From Cololabis saira (Eukaryota; Chordata; Actinopteri; Beloniformes; Belonidae), in contig NC_084599.1 of assembly GCF_033807715.1 (NCBI RefSeq), positions 31,332,125-31,396,124 on the forward strand: a DNA stretch of 64,000 bases. The letters run 5' to 3'. Shown here piece by piece: positions 39,218 through 51,828 of the stretch; positions within the stretch are counted from its first letter, which is position 1; each line of letters begins with the position of its first letter. The notes below the pieces were generated by a model. That model worked only from the letters and a program-made list of their open reading frames with translations, did not search any database and was not told where the DNA came from. The position numbers and the translations under genes were made by a program.

Positions 39218-40388
39218 ATGAGTGGAGTGCAATTCAGTCTCAGATATCTATTACTGAATTGAAAATATCTGTTTTGCAGTAAAACGCCATAAGTAGTCAA
39301 AAAAAAACCCAACACATTTCTCTTTAACAATCAATGTCTATTGAAACTGCAGGAGACATCTTCCTCTTGTGGCATCTCTGCATTACACACTAAAAGATTT
39401 TGGGTTATTTCCTCAATCCAACTGCTGGGTTATGAAAGGTGTGATCGCTTTTGGGTCATTATAGGTTATGGGTTATTATTTGGGTTATTTTTGTCAACCC
39501 ATGTAGTTGGGTTAAAATACACAACCCATGTAGTTGGGTGAAATGAACTACTGTTGAAAAACAATTTAGAAAAACCGAGGCACTCAAGAAGTTAGAAAAA
39601 TATAAAAAGCCTTTATTAAATCATGGCTTAGAAAAAGTTAAAAATGCCAACATGGCGTTGTTTTTAACCTAGGATTTTTTAGTGTGTAGTTGCATGACTT
39701 CCGCTCATTCTGGGCTCTCCTGGGTCTTGTATGAGTCTTCCTCAAAGTTACAAAAACTCAAGAAAATCACCTGAAAGTAACTCATCTGCTGCAAACAGGA
39801 TATCAGCATCAAATGCTAAGTTTAAACAATAAAGGTGCCCTTTTTTGCTTTTATTTTTCTTAAGCTTGATTTGCTCTTATTTCAACACTTGCTTCCAATT
39901 TGAAGAAAGAAAAAAAAAAGTCCCACAAGGAATGATTTCAAAATGGTTATTTTTACTACTTGGGAACCTGGAACAATTAACTTGTCAGTAAAGCTATATC
40001 TCATCTCTTTACCGAGAGAGAACGTTGTCTTTTTTTATTGTCTCTCCCAATATGATTTGTTTGAATAGGCTACAAGTTGATTTATACACCTAAAGATGAC
40101 TATTTATGCTGAAAGAGCAACAGCCTCTGTGGACAGCTGATCAAACCGGAAGCACTTTAAATTCCCATCAAGCTTTACGTGTCAGCGTTCAACTTTACAC
40201 GTGCTTTTCCCCCTTAATTAACATTAATTCTCCTTCACTCATAAATGTGTTGTTAACACATGTATTAAGACATGATATAACGTACAACATGTCGACATAG
40301 TCCGCACACCATTTGCTTCATACCTTTACAACTTTCAAAGCAAATTAATTCATTTTTTATGAATTACCAACCTAACATCGTTTGCTTA

Positions 40389-40775
40389 TGCTGCGTTCCA
40401 TTTACCTCGGAAGTCGGAACTGGGAACTGGGAATGACGTCACAGCCGAGTTATCAGCGTTCCAGTTACAAAGTAGGTAAACAAGTTTGTAGTTCGCATAT
40501 ACCACATGAAAAATGTAAATTACACTATAGCAGCATATATATGCCGAACAATACTTGTATACGACTGATTTAGTGTGACCAAAACTAGAATGAAGTGCTA
40601 CGAGGCTCTCTTCTACTGTTTACAACCGGGGCAGCCATCTCGAAATGTTAACTCGGGGCTGGTGAAGACTCTCCCACTTTCCCAGTGGGAAATGCCACTT
40701 CGAGGGACGTTCCAGTTGAAAAAACCAACTGGTAACTGGGAAATCCCCACTTCCGAGGACAAATGGAACGCGGCA
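40389..40775. mobile_element. TIR element with TA flanks in DLG1 intron 1
   Basis: The ends TGCTGCGTTCCATTTACCTC and CGAGGACAAATGGAACGCGG are inverted over about 27 bp with one gap, and TA flanks both sides. Family not recognised; there is no coding capacity. Confidence 0.7.
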
Positions 40776-40943
40776 TACGTGCAATTAGAACTTACATTTC
40801 GGGTCTTTTAAACAAACTTCGTGTTGTAACGAGCTTTTCGAGCAAGGCGAGCTTCATTTCAGGAACGAAAGGGAATATTTGTGGTCAAACTACGACAAAA
40901 ACACGAGAAGATAAACACTACGACTAGTGCAAACCGCGTTTTA

Positions 40944-41075
40944 AGGCTGATTTATGGTTCCGCGTTACACCAACGCAGAGCGTACGCCGTAGGGTACGTG
41001 ACGAGCTGCGTACCCTACGCCGTGCCCTACGGCGTAAGCACTGCGTCGATTTAACGCGAACCCATAATTTAGGCT
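40944..41075. mobile_element. Harbinger-like foldback MITE, copy 2, at the DLG1 exon 1 donor
   Basis: This is the same family as the copy at 3.2 kb (AGGCTGATTTATGGTTCCGC start, palindromic TACGCCGTAGGGTACG core). It is flanked by TTA on both sides. Its right edge lies eight bases inside the first DLG1 intron. Confidence 0.85.
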
Positions 41076-41083
41076 TTAGTTAC

Positions 41084-41102
41084 CTTTCTGTCGCACCGGC
41101 AT
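41084..41102 (-). CDS. dlg1: DLG1/SAP97-like, coding exon 1 (start codon)
   Basis: This exon holds the start ATG and encodes MPVRQK plus one base of the next codon, ending at a GTAACT donor. DLG1 and DLG4-beta type MAGUKs start with MPV and a short basic stretch directly before the L27 domain, and the next exon continues in phase as D-A-Q-R-A-L. The region upstream on the minus strand is CpG-rich and stop-interrupted, so this ATG is the natural start. The exon is tiny, so the call rests on the family N-terminus and on perfect phase joining. Oddity: a MITE begins at intron base 9. The gene could be a fish duplicate (1a or 1b), which cannot be decided here. Confidence 0.85.
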
Positions 41103-41520
41103 GGTCGCTGTTACAGATGTGCGCGTCCGTCCCTTCGAACTCAGGCACCAAACCAACCTGCCCCCGCAGCACCGACTACAACCCGCCCTTGTGCACGAAA
41201 GAAACAACTTCACCAAGTGTTCAAAGCAGGAAAAAAAAAAAAAACCCAGAGCCGGGAGCTGCGGAGCGGTGAGACGCGCTGCGTGGACTTTAGTACCCGC
41301 AGCAGAACTGGTATGGCCTGATTTGGACTGACTTTTTATTTTTTTAGTCACTGACTCTCTCCTGCCTCTGTCTTTTTTTTGGCCAAACTAGTTCTCAATT
41401 TCTTCTTTCAGTTGTGTCAACGTTGTCCGACCGGTCGGACGGTCCCCGTGGGTTGAGCGCACATCCGCGCTCCCTCCGAATGCCATGAACGCAGGTAGAG
41501 GCTTCAGAGGAAGCCCGTGT
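41103..41520 (-). promoter_or_regulatory. Putative DLG1 5' UTR and CpG-rich promoter region
   Basis: Upstream of the start ATG the sequence becomes clearly CpG-richer than its surroundings (for example GTGCGCGTCCGTCCC and CCGACCGGTCGGACGG). That is typical of a vertebrate housekeeping-type promoter. A GC palindrome CCGACCGGTCGG lies near 41,428. No TATA box was identified and the transcription start cannot be fixed. Assignment as promoter is inference from position and composition. Confidence 0.5.
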
Positions 41521-41918
41521 CCTGCAGGCATTGTCATGTTAAACAGCTGTATTGTGCGCTGCGGATAAAAGCCCCCTCTATTCTAGGGTGTGCTTTGAAT
41601 CCAAGCCTAATCCAGTCAGAGCTGAGGTAAGATTTAGGTTTACAGATAGTCATCTAACTCTTGCAGTAAATACACATAAGCTCCTTTCCGTGCTTTTAGA
41701 TCAGGTTTATTTATGGGGTTAATTAGTTAGTTAGTTAGTTAATATTTATTTCGGTAAATCACAAACATAAAAATCCATCCACAGGTTTTTCCCTGGTCAA
41801 CATTGTGATTATTTTGACCGAAAGGTCTGGGCTTGAAGCATAAAGCTTATCTTGTCCACCTTTTAACATAATAGAATATACAAAAAGAACAAATTAAGTA
41901 TCATGAGTTTACACAAAA

Positions 41919-41926
41919 TAATAATA

Positions 41927-41962
<36 letters not shown>

Positions 41963-42042
41963 GTAACAATAATAATAATGATAATAGCTGTAAAAACTGT
42001 AATAATAGTAATATTAATAATAATGATAATAATAATGATAGC
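41919..42042. repeat. Imperfect AAT trinucleotide microsatellite
   Basis: AAT/ATA units with scattered G and C substitutions. Confidence 0.92.
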
Positions 42043-42342
42043 TCTGAAAACAGAAAGTGAAAAGATGCTAAAGAAACTGACAAAACCAATTTAGGTTGTC
42101 ATTTCATGTCATGCACATTCTTGTACATTCTTCTTTTTTTGCTTATTGTGCTTCTATATATGTGTCCATTACCTTTGCTTTGAATAATATCTTGTATGCT
42201 TTTATTGAGTTTGCTAATTTAAGGTCGTTGTCTAATGAGTTCCACAGTTTTACTCTTTTTGTATTAAGCCCTTTGTATTTGTTCTTACTGCTGTTGTCAA
42301 ACATTGCTGTTCCCCTGAGGGTTATTCATGTTATTCATGCAA

Positions 42343-42345
<3 letters not shown>

Positions 42346-42436
<91 letters not shown>
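42346..42436. repeat. CA dinucleotide microsatellite
   Basis: Uninterrupted CA run. Confidence 0.98.
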
Positions 42437-42437
<1 letters not shown>

Positions 42438-42927
42438 AAGTATTTAAGATGAAGGCATCCACTGAAATGTCACAGGTGTGACTTGCTTTCTGGACAGATA
42501 CACCCTTGTGTGGGTCTGGTGGTGTTATCATGGTAAACAAGGTGTCATGTTTGGGTGAAAACTACTCCGTAGTCATGGTTAGCTCATACTGATTGGCTTG
42601 GATCTGTCAGGGTTTTTACACCTTCTTGTGTGACATTTCACACATTTATCAGCAGCATGGTGCCAATTCAAGTTGAGGGCAAAGCTGCACCCAAAATAAT
42701 GCTTAGAGTTGATTGATATACACAGTATGTTCCCGGTTCTGTTTTGCGTATATCTAAATTGTTGTCCTGCATATTTAAACCTGGATCCCAGTCTGACAGG
42801 ATCCAGGATCTTTAAGTTTTGTTCCTATACAGCAAGTACGAGCTAAAGCCTCTCAGGAACTTAATTCCCATGACTTTTTAATATAATATCCTGATTGCTT
42901 GTATTTCAAATGATCGGTTCTGGTTTA

Positions 42928-43215
42928 GCAGGTGGCCATGGCATAGTGGGTTGAGCTGGTTGCCTTCCAACTGGAAAGTTTCTGGATGGATCCCCAGCCA
43001 CAAGTACCAGAAATGTTCCTGAAAGACACCAAATAAAGCCACATTTCCCCCACTGCCCCACCCACCAAGAGAGCCGGCTTCACAGCCAGATAACTGGGGA
43101 GGGTTCTGTCAGGAAAGGCATCCAGTGTAAAACCTGTAACTACGCTAAATCAGTATGCAGAACGTGATGAGCCACTGCTGTCCCCTCCAAAACAAAGAGA
43201 AAAAGTGGAATGAAA
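42928..43215 (+). mobile_element. tRNA-derived SINE
   Basis: A box A-like TGGCATAGTGGG near the 5' end and a weak box B (GGATGGATCC) are followed by the conserved SINE stretch GTCAGGAAAGGCATCCAGTG. The element ends in an A-rich tail (GAAATAAAAAAAAA). Confidence 0.65.
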
Positions 43216-45960
43216 TAAAAAAAAAAAACTGTTCTGATTAAGCATTTTACACCATTCCATGTCAGCTCAGGGTAATACGATAATAAGGAAAGTATTTCAC
43301 TGGATGTGTGAAAATAAGTGCAGAATGATTGACTAACATTTTTACATGTTTTCCAGGAAATTGCACCTTAAAATGTTCAGCACTTTCTGAATTATGAATA
43401 CGTACACAATGAGTTTTTATCATTGTTCCTTACGATTCCTGACATATTGTTGAAGACTGCTCGTACAGTGTAAAGCCACTAAACACCACACAATATTTGT
43501 ACACTCATCACAATATCAGGTAGACCAGGTGTACATAAGAAAGTGGAACGCTTCCAGATCTGGAAGCATTCTTGCTTTAACATTCTATGTAGTATTCTGA
43601 TGTTTTAAGCTTTTTGTTTATTACATGAGATGAAAGCTTGGTTTAAACATGGCTTCTGAGTCCCCCACCCCACTGATCCTCCAAGGATTTACTCCTTAGC
43701 CTGCTGGACCATTCTGCCAGTTTGAGCTGCCAGTGTTTGCATCCACATTTTTTTTATTTGCACACTGAAGAGCTGAGAATCAGAAAAAAAAGTGTTTCTG
43801 ATTTTAAGAATGATGATTCATTTCAACAATTGGGACTCATTTGAGCTCCGTCAATTCAGCTCTCACTGTAAGTGAAATACATCCCAGACCTATTTACATA
43901 CTTGTTGATAACAGGAAAGTGACATTGATTTTCCCACCCAACTCTGGCGACCAAGTGGATTTCCCCCAATGATGGACTGTACTTGGATGGACAATAATTG
44001 TACAACTGGAATTATCGTTATCATTATTATCATAATGTAATTCTCCTGACAATATAAACATTCAGATAAAGGGTCCACGCAGTAAATACCTTGTGAAGAC
44101 AGTTATTGGAGAATAGAGACATGACAGGGAGGTAAGATTACAAAAGCAAAGTTCCTGCATGTTGGATGCATACTGTTGACTGTGTCTGTGCCTCAAGGCT
44201 AGACAGTAGAGCAGTTGTAGCAACACTTCATCGGTTTACCACACATATGCAGGCAGCAGCTGAATGCAGGTCATAGTCTGTGCTATTGTCATCGATCTGA
44301 TCACAAGAGCTTATTGACTGATTTTGTTGGGTGCAGAAAAAAAACAAACTCATTCTGCATCTCTTACTCACAAACACGGGCACACAGATTCCAGCACAGT
44401 ATACGTAGGAATCAATGTGGGCAGAAATTCATGCATGATTGTGGAAGTGGGTTGATCCCTCAGCACACAGAAGTATGTTTTTTTGCTTCAGAGCAGTGTG
44501 TAAAATAGGAAAGGGAACAAAGGGATGTCATTGTGTTTGTGCGCACGAGTGCGATGTTAGGCTCTATTGTTTATTGTTGGCCTGCGGCAGAGATGTTCTA
44601 CAGGCGGTACTGATGCCAGGAGAACAGAGGGGAATGGTACATGGGGGACAAAAGAAAATTTTGTGATATCGCTCTCTTCCTGTGTGTATATTGCAGCAAT
44701 GTGTTTATTTATCGGCAGAGGAAGCGACTATCAAAAGTTACAGAACAGCTGTGCAGCAAAACATCGAGAAGTGTGGTGGCATCACGGTATTTTATTTAAA
44801 ATTGAGGACTCTGAAAGATTGCTCACAGTATTAGATATTCATCATTTGAATGTAATTACTAGTGCATTAATGTGTCAGAAACATTCTAATAAACATTTGA
44901 CGGGGTATATATATCTGACATTAGTATTTGTTACATCTTCCCAGTGATGGATTTTAGACAAAAATGAACAAATGTAAAAAAAAAAAAAATCTTCACAAGA
45001 AAAATGAAAAACATTCAACTATTTATGATTTTCAAATTAAAAAACAAATGTATTCCCCTGCACTATACTGAATAATGAAGGGGGGTGGATTTTATCTGGC
45101 CTGACAATGGATTGATTGTTTCATTTCTTTGGCATTAAAGGCTATTAACGGGTTACAATGTGCTGAGAATAATAAAAATCAAGTACAACAATGCAAGTTT
45201 AAACATCTCTCTAAGACCTGAAAGCAAAGCTTTTTGTGTTCGTGTGAGATGAAGCTCCATTTTAATTTCTAACTTACTTTACTTACCATTCATCAAGAAA
45301 CAAAGCGCTTATGTGCTGTGCTTGTAGCTAATTATAGTAAAAACCTTTCCCACTGATGTGCGTTCATACCTTTGGAAGCTGTTGTGTGAGGCAGCGAGAT
45401 AAATTGTTCCTGTGTGATCTACAGCCACGTGGCAGATAAGTGTCGAGAAAAGATGAGATGGGCGGATGAAGAGGGATGAAGAAGGATCCAGGCTGTTAAA
45501 CTAATGGACAGGGAGACAAAGGAGCATCTGCAGCGAAGAGGACATGCTCTGCTGAGTTAAAACCACTCACATGATCTTTATCACTCTTTTAATCCTGTGT
45601 TTTTCTATTGACTCACTCACTTGCTTCATATCTATATTCTTTATCACCCACCATCTGTTTCTTATTTCCCTTTTCATTTATTCTCATGAATTCCTATTTT
45701 CTTCTCTTCCATCCCCGTCACCTCCATCTGCCTCTTTTCTGCTCTGCCTTTTTTCTTTTCCCTTTCACCCCTTTTTGTCCTTCCTTTTTCTGAACTTCCC
45801 TGTTTTCTTTTCATTTGCATCAGGTTTGTATTGAAGTCTCTTAATTCTTTCTTAATCCCCTCTTATTTTCCTTCCCCTCCTTGATTCTTTGTCTCAATAA
45901 ACATGCAGACATAAGAGCAAACAGAGAGCCGCGCAATGGACCATAAGAAGAAAACATTAC

Positions 45961-48900
45961 CAATAGTGACATTTTTATTATTTGTACAATAGAGACTTTA
46001 GTACATTATTCAAAACACTTCTTATATACTGAAAAATGGTACGTCCCAAAGCCCAAAATGGCTCCGGTGTAATCGCTGCACAGCGTTTTTTCAATTTTAT
46101 ACATATATTTGTTTTTTTGTTTTTTGTAAAAAGTGTATCTTAAATAATATGTACAGATAGCATCTGCAAAATGCATTCTAAACACATGATATATATTATA
46201 TATACTTTAGCAATTACATTTCCCCGCATCAATACTCAAACTTAAAACTGGAAGGATTTCAGCTTGCATGTGCAAATAAATAAAGAAATAAATAGTTCTT
46301 TTTAACTAACCAACTTAAACTTGACAGTATTTCTTTCTTCAGAGGTCAAAGTACTTTTTGTCACACAACAGAAGAAGCAGCATTCAAGTTGGGTAGGTGT
46401 AGGTACTGCAGAAAGCATGGGGTACATTCACAATCAATATGAGTCTTTTTAAATCCGATTTCATTCACAGCTTATGTACATCGACACCACCCTCATGTGT
46501 TCGGCTCTTATGTTGTTTAAACACATATAAAATGACAGTTTGTATATTCATATACATATATATAATATATATTTGTATAACACAAATTCACAATTACAGT
46601 AGAAATACATTTTATACAGTTTTGGATAGTACATGTGTAGATCTCCGAGTCATACTGTGCGTACATCCATCCATAACTTTGTTACAAGTGTCTTTATAAA
46701 ATATCACAATTTTGGAGCAAAGCTAAGGTATATCAATATATTTATAAAGAATTACCTGAAATATGTAGTAAAAAATAATTATATTATCAAACTTTTTTCT
46801 CTGTTATCATTATAATATCTTTCACATTTCAAACTCTAAATAGGGTCGGGTGGATGCCTGTAGTTCAGTCCTTCAACCACCTAATTAAACTGTGCCATTT
46901 TGTGTCGTTAATGCTGAATTAATGGAAGTCTAATATGTTACTACTTTAACGAGGGGCTGACACAAAGTGGACACAGGATGTCAAGTAAATTCAAAAGACG
47001 TTGAGTGAGTGGTGTGTCGCTCTGGCTAAAACATTAGGTCTTATACAGAACAGAAAAAAAAGCCCCACTGCTCGGAAATGTCTTCAGGACAAGTGTTGCA
47101 TTCACACAAAGGCAGAAAATGAACCTCTTCAATGTTAGTTTTTTTACTTCTATGGATAGAATAGATAGCATCTCTAATTTGACCGTCAATCTTTGGCCAG
47201 AGACATCCCGTACCGTTCACATCTGAGGCAGAGCCAACCTCAAATACAGCCCCATTTTTCCTCACTATAACGCTCAATATTTCCTTTTTACGTATGCAAA
47301 TCTCAACTTCTGTGCACACCCAGTGGCAATAAACATATTCTCAGGTTACATGTTATTTTGAAAATTCAAGTGCAACTAAAAACTGTTGTGACACAGATCA
47401 GATCATTCCCTGAAGAGGTGGACATAAAATCAGTGCAGATTTAACTATCAAGACACTAAAACTGGATGTCATACCTGACTGATTCTTGAGTGGAATCTTC
47501 CCCCAGAAAAGACCAGAGGTCAGGACAGCGACAGGAAACTTCAAGATAGCATACGCGGCTAAAAAAAAATGTTGTTGTTCTTTTTTTTTTAGGCTGTGTG
47601 AGCATTTAAAAACCAGTTTCCTGATACACTGCGTGCAGATCAGATCTGAGCCACAAAAAAGGTAAAAACGCTGATGTTTTGAACCTGTGTAAACAAAATC
47701 AAGAAGTGGTAGAGGGTCTACATGGCACAAAGCATGAGCAACCAGACTGGACACTTAGATGTCCGGAGACTAATAGAAGAAAGGCTGGGTGTCAGTGATC
47801 AGTTTTACAAAAGCAAGCGGTGACTTTGTTGTATAACTCAAACACCTAGAAAAGTATAGTGACACTTCTGTGAGAATAGCAGAAGAAAGGGCTTATAAAG
47901 ATGGCACAGATATTATAATAGATGTTTAAAAGTGTGACAGGTTTTATATTAATAGAACTTTTCCACAATCAGTCTGAGTATTAGACTGGGAGTCGTTATG
48001 CATCAGTGCATATGTGTTGTACATTGGGCCATGGAGGTCTTCAAGTGTGTTGGTTCATGTGCATGGCAGTGTGTGTGTAAACATTAACATGACTTGCTCA
48101 ATAGATGGCACTGCAGGACAAGTTCGGCTCTGCTGAAAAGCTCAATAGGCGGGGCCTCAGAAATATTGCTTTAGCTCTTTTCAATGCAGCTGTGCAAGCA
48201 ACAGCTTTTTCAAACGTAACGCGAGTCGCAATAATGAACTATGAAAAGTGTTTTTCTATACAGATAAAATAGTGATATACTTTAGAAAATCATCCATATG
48301 GAGAAACAATCCCTGTAGGAACACAGGTGAGAATTCAGAATATAGTTTATCAACAAGAATTATATTAATCATAAACTTTTAGGGCCCGTTTAGGCCCCAT
48401 TGAGAGTGTAGCTTTAGAAAGCCGAATCTTTGTACAAGTATACAAGGCAGAGAGTCTTAAGTTTTCAATTTCTGTACACTAGGTACACTAGGTAAAACTA
48501 AATAAAAACAAAACTGCAAACAGAACAAAGGGCAGCAGGAAGACTATAACAAAAACCAGTAAAAAAAAAGATAAAAAATCAAAGAATGATGTGGAAAAAA
48601 TAGAAGATAAGAGAGAAGAAAACAAACAGTGAAGAAAAAGGGAAAGGAGCAAGATGCTACATGAATAAATCATTTAAAATCCATGATGAAAAGCAAAAAA
48701 AGGGCAGTAAAGGAACACCAAAATACTCTAAAATTAACTGAACAACAACAACTAATTAGAGTGGCCAATCAGATGACTGCCTAATTAACAAACCAACCCC
48801 AAAATCCAAACTGCAGCAGCCCTGTAGTGGGACTCAATAGCGTAGAGTCCTCTTGTGGTTCGTCCAGCCGTCCATCAGGTTCCTGATATCCTGATATTCC

Positions 48901-49141
48901 GGTAGACAAAAGAGCCGATCTGTTTCTATGGTACATTTGGCACTGGTATTTGCCTTTGGTCCAGCAATAGGCAAATAAATGTCTGTATGATTTTCAAAAT
49001 AGGTAAAAAAGAAGGTGGGGGGGGCGGAAGGCGGCTCATATACAGTTCCACAAGCCTCCAGCAGAGGGCAGGTGGGGCGGTTTTGGATGGCGATGAGTAG
49101 AGAAGAGAAGCTTTGCTGTATTTGAATGTTTTGCTAGAAAA
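45961..49141 (-). other. Probable LRRC7 3' untranslated region
   Basis: The sequence follows the LRRC7 stop codon and is very AT-rich, with long T/A runs and no transposon that I can recognise, unlike the rest of the window. A minus-strand AATAAA-type signal lies at about 45,973-45,978, which would give a 3' UTR near 3.2 kb. Other AATAAA-like hexamers occur within, so the true end is uncertain. A 99-codon stop-free frame at 48,834-49,133 is discussed among the rejected items. Confidence 0.4.
49058..49071 (+). promoter_or_regulatory. CTCF-like motif just 3' of the LRRC7 stop codon
   Basis: CCAGCAGAGGGCAG fits the CTCF core consensus exactly, in the same orientation as the intronic motif at 53.8 kb. 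It lies within the probable 3' UTR. Confidence 0.4.
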
Positions 49142-49258
49142 CTATTTCTGGCGCGTGCTGCTGTCTCTCAGAACCACCATGTCGACCGTCCGCCGGAAAC
49201 TCTTCAGCAGAGAGACGGCTGTCTCGTGCTCCATGTGTAAAAAATTATGTCCATTAGC
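49142..49258 (-). CDS. lrrc7: LRRC7 (densin-180)-like, last coding exon: PDZ C-terminal part and stop
   Basis: The exon reads [20 protein letters not shown], then [18 protein letters not shown], then TAG. It supplies the second half of the PDZ domain: the alpha-B helix with HETAV, where the His contacts class I ligands in PDZ domains, and the last beta strand. The acceptor is TTGCAG|GCTAAT in phase 0. Compared with mammalian densin as I remember it, which ends close to the last PDZ strand, the tail RDSSTRQK differs in sequence and is slightly longer. Densin is a postsynaptic scaffold that binds CaMKII, alpha-actinin and catenin-family partners. Confidence 0.92.
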   Translation of the reverse strand, partial: ANGHNFLHMEHETAVSLLKSFRRTVDMVVLRDSSTRQK

Positions 49259-51828
49259 CTGCAAGGCAAACACGCAGCACAATCAACAGCATGTGTGCGA
49301 GTGTGCTTGTATGAGTGTGCTGCAGTTTCTCCATACACATGTGTACGTGTGAGTGCTTGTGAAGGGAGGGAGGGTCAGTGCCATCATTATCTCAGAAACA
49401 CATCACTGTTGGGGGAAAGAGAGAGAGGAGGAGGAGCTACACAGTCATGCTGTAGAGAGAGAAGGGGTAAAGACAAAAAAAGGGGCTTTTAGATGAGTTC
49501 ATCCAGCTAAACTGCACATCTGTGGAGAGAAGATGAAGAGGAATAGAGAAGGGCAGGAACGTATGAAAGTTATGCTACATGAAGGAAAGTGAATGTTTTC
49601 TACAAACTATGACATCTCATTTCATTAAACCATCACCAATACATCGCTAGACTGAATTACTACATCTCTGTGCTTTTGGACTCAATGATAGAACTAATTG
49701 GATGAGAAATATCAAATATTAATAAAATGCAGAGAGGGCAATATATTTTCACTAGGTTTGATTTGTGTTTATTGATTTAATTAAAAGGATTTACATGCGA
49801 GCTGGAGGATTTTAAAACAGCTGGGCTTGCCTCTGTGAAAATGGGCCTGCAAAGTGTGCCAAGACATAATTCTACACTTGTTCATTTAAAATGTACACGT
49901 TGCTTTATACTTATTTTAAGAATAACATGTTGCAAGTCAGCCTTAATGCAGCTAGGAGGAGTTGATTTCAGCCTTTTGTTACCAGCAGTTATGACCACAT
50001 TAGGATTGATTGGAATTCCATAAACATCCAGAAACAGGATGTCTGAAGTTTTTCTTACTCTGGGTCTTCAGTGTCAGAGGTTCCATTTCCAGGTTTGCAA
50101 ATGGAACCTGTTACTACTGTTGATTAAAACAAGGTTTCAGGACCAACAGTTCATAGTTACCATCTGAATCTCTAAATTGGCAGGCAGTAGGAGGTCAGCA
50201 CTTGATCATTATGTGTGAATGACTCAAAGACTCAGCAAAGACACTTGCCAACAAATCCCCGGGCTATTCCTGAGGACGGATCGGTATTTAACCCTTAGAG
50301 CTCTCACGGCACGGATCTACAGATACAGACCCTCGGTAAATTGCCATGGGAATAAAGGACAACTTTTATATGGTGATCATGTGTCATGTTTTTATAGGTC
50401 GCATCCTGTAGCTTCACAAAATGAAAAAAAAGTTTGTCGTTTTATGTGTTGTCCAGTCAAAGTTATCATTAATTTTGTATGGATTAAAAAAAAAAAAACT
50501 AAAATGGCAATACTTGCACAAAACTCACCAAACTATTTTTTTGTCTGTTTTGTTTTTTCTAAGTTAACTTTGATCTGTTTATTTAAAAAAAAAACTAACA
50601 GCTTTTTTGGAAAATTGGGAGTACCGGTACTTTTTGTTAAGGTTTGTTTGTAAAGTTGGTGAAAATAAAAAAAATATATAAATAATATGCCTATGTTGTG
50701 CTGAAAAAGGGATACAAGACACTTTATTGCACATTCTTATAGCCTCTATACATTTTAACATAATGGAAAAAAGCATCCTAAGTTGCTACATGGATGAGAA
50801 TCCCAAAAGGGAGACTCTTTGAGATTCGGGAGATGCACATAATATACCACATCCCAATACGAACAAGCAGCTACTTCTTTCTTTCATTGCTTAAGATCTT
50901 TTATTCAGCTTCAACTTTTTCTGTAGCACAGACAATCCCTTCTACCAGTGTGTGCTAATCCATCCCTTTACCCATGTTTTCGTCTTTCTCAAGTGCTCTA
51001 AATAAATTATATCTAGCTTGCACCGCTCATTTCATCCCCCCAGAACAGACAAAGAGTAGACCCAAATCTTTCCGTTAAAATGTGACCTCCACTTCATCCA
51101 TCCATCCATTTTTTATGCCCGTTTTATCCTTTGCAGGGTCACAGGGGTCTGCTGGAGCCTATCCCAGCTAATTACAGGCAGGAGGCAGGGGTTACACCCT
51201 GAACAGGTCGCCAGTCTATCACAGGAGTTTCAGTTCATGCTTGTTCAATATCAAGGCACTCTGAACGAAAGGAAGAGCAACTACAGAGGTAGTTGGAACC
51301 AGTTAAATCACCAAAACTAGGTTCTGCCATTATTGTGTCTTAATACCTTCACATAAGTTCGGTCACGTTTTTAGGTTCATATCAAAATAATAAAAGCAAA
51401 ATGACATTGTTTGATACTTTTAAAATCTGTGTGATGGTTACGTTAAAGGTTCATGGGCCTCACCAGTTAATTATGGCAGAAAGAGCGTGAGACAAGGAGG
51501 GAAGAGGATGAGGTCGGTCCTCATCTCAGCATGGGACACACGCAGAGGCAGACTATAAAGCCGAGCAAATGCTCATATCTTTTACACTCCTTGGAGAAAA
51601 CCAGCTAATGAGTTGACTTGTGATCACCTTTGCTGCACATCTGCGACTGCGGTGCACTTGGAGAGTTGCAGTATGTCAAACTAACTGTATTTGATAGGCA
51701 AATTGCTGAACACTCGCACTTTTGTCCTGCTGAATGCCCTGCCTCATTATTTAGGGATTATGAAAGGGTGGAGGAGGGGAGGATGTTGCTGACTGTGGTC
51801 CATTTGATGACAAGTGGGAGGACGTTAC
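49259..51828 (-). other. LRRC7 intron between PDZ exons 2 and 3
   Basis: This is GT-AG intron sequence. The only recognisable content is an Expander/RTE-type repeat fragment near 51.1-51.24 kb and purine- or T-rich runs. Confidence 0.7.
51095..51240 (+). mobile_element. Expander/RTE-type repeat fragment
   Basis: CCATCCATCCATTTT leads into GGGTCACAGGGGTCTGCTGG, then AGCCTATCCCAGCT and GAACAGGTCGCCAGTCTATC. This string is common in fish genomes as part of RTE-like repeats. A shorter relative lies at about 3,488-3,545 (GGGTCACGGGAACCTGCTGG). Confidence 0.6.

Larger units (their letters stand above)
38683..41083 (-). other. DLG1 intron 1
   Basis: This intron runs between the six-codon first exon and the L27 exon, GTAACT to GATAAG. 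It holds a 5'-truncated LINE (38.8-39.2 kb), a TIR element with TA flanks (40,389-40,775) and a Harbinger-like MITE touching the donor region (40,944-41,075). The remainder, including 39.2-40.4 kb, shows nothing identifiable. Confidence 0.75.
41521..45960. other. Intergenic region between LRRC7 3' end and DLG1 5' end
   Basis: No gene is recognised here. It contains an ATA-rich microsatellite (41.9-42.03 kb), a CA microsatellite (42.35-42.44 kb) and a tRNA-derived SINE (about 42.93-43.2 kb). The remainder is AT-rich and unremarkable. Open frames in 44.3-45.8 kb are short and unlike any family I know. Confidence 0.55.

Noticed and set aside
48834..49133. A 99-codon stop-free minus-strand frame just after the LRRC7 stop, ending PEYQDIRNLMDGWTNHKR and TLRY
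   Set aside because: It has no start codon near its beginning, is out of frame with the PDZ exon, has no clear acceptor and matches no family I know. A frame of this length is expected by chance in 64 kb. Conservation of the peptide in other fish would revive it as an alternative last exon.
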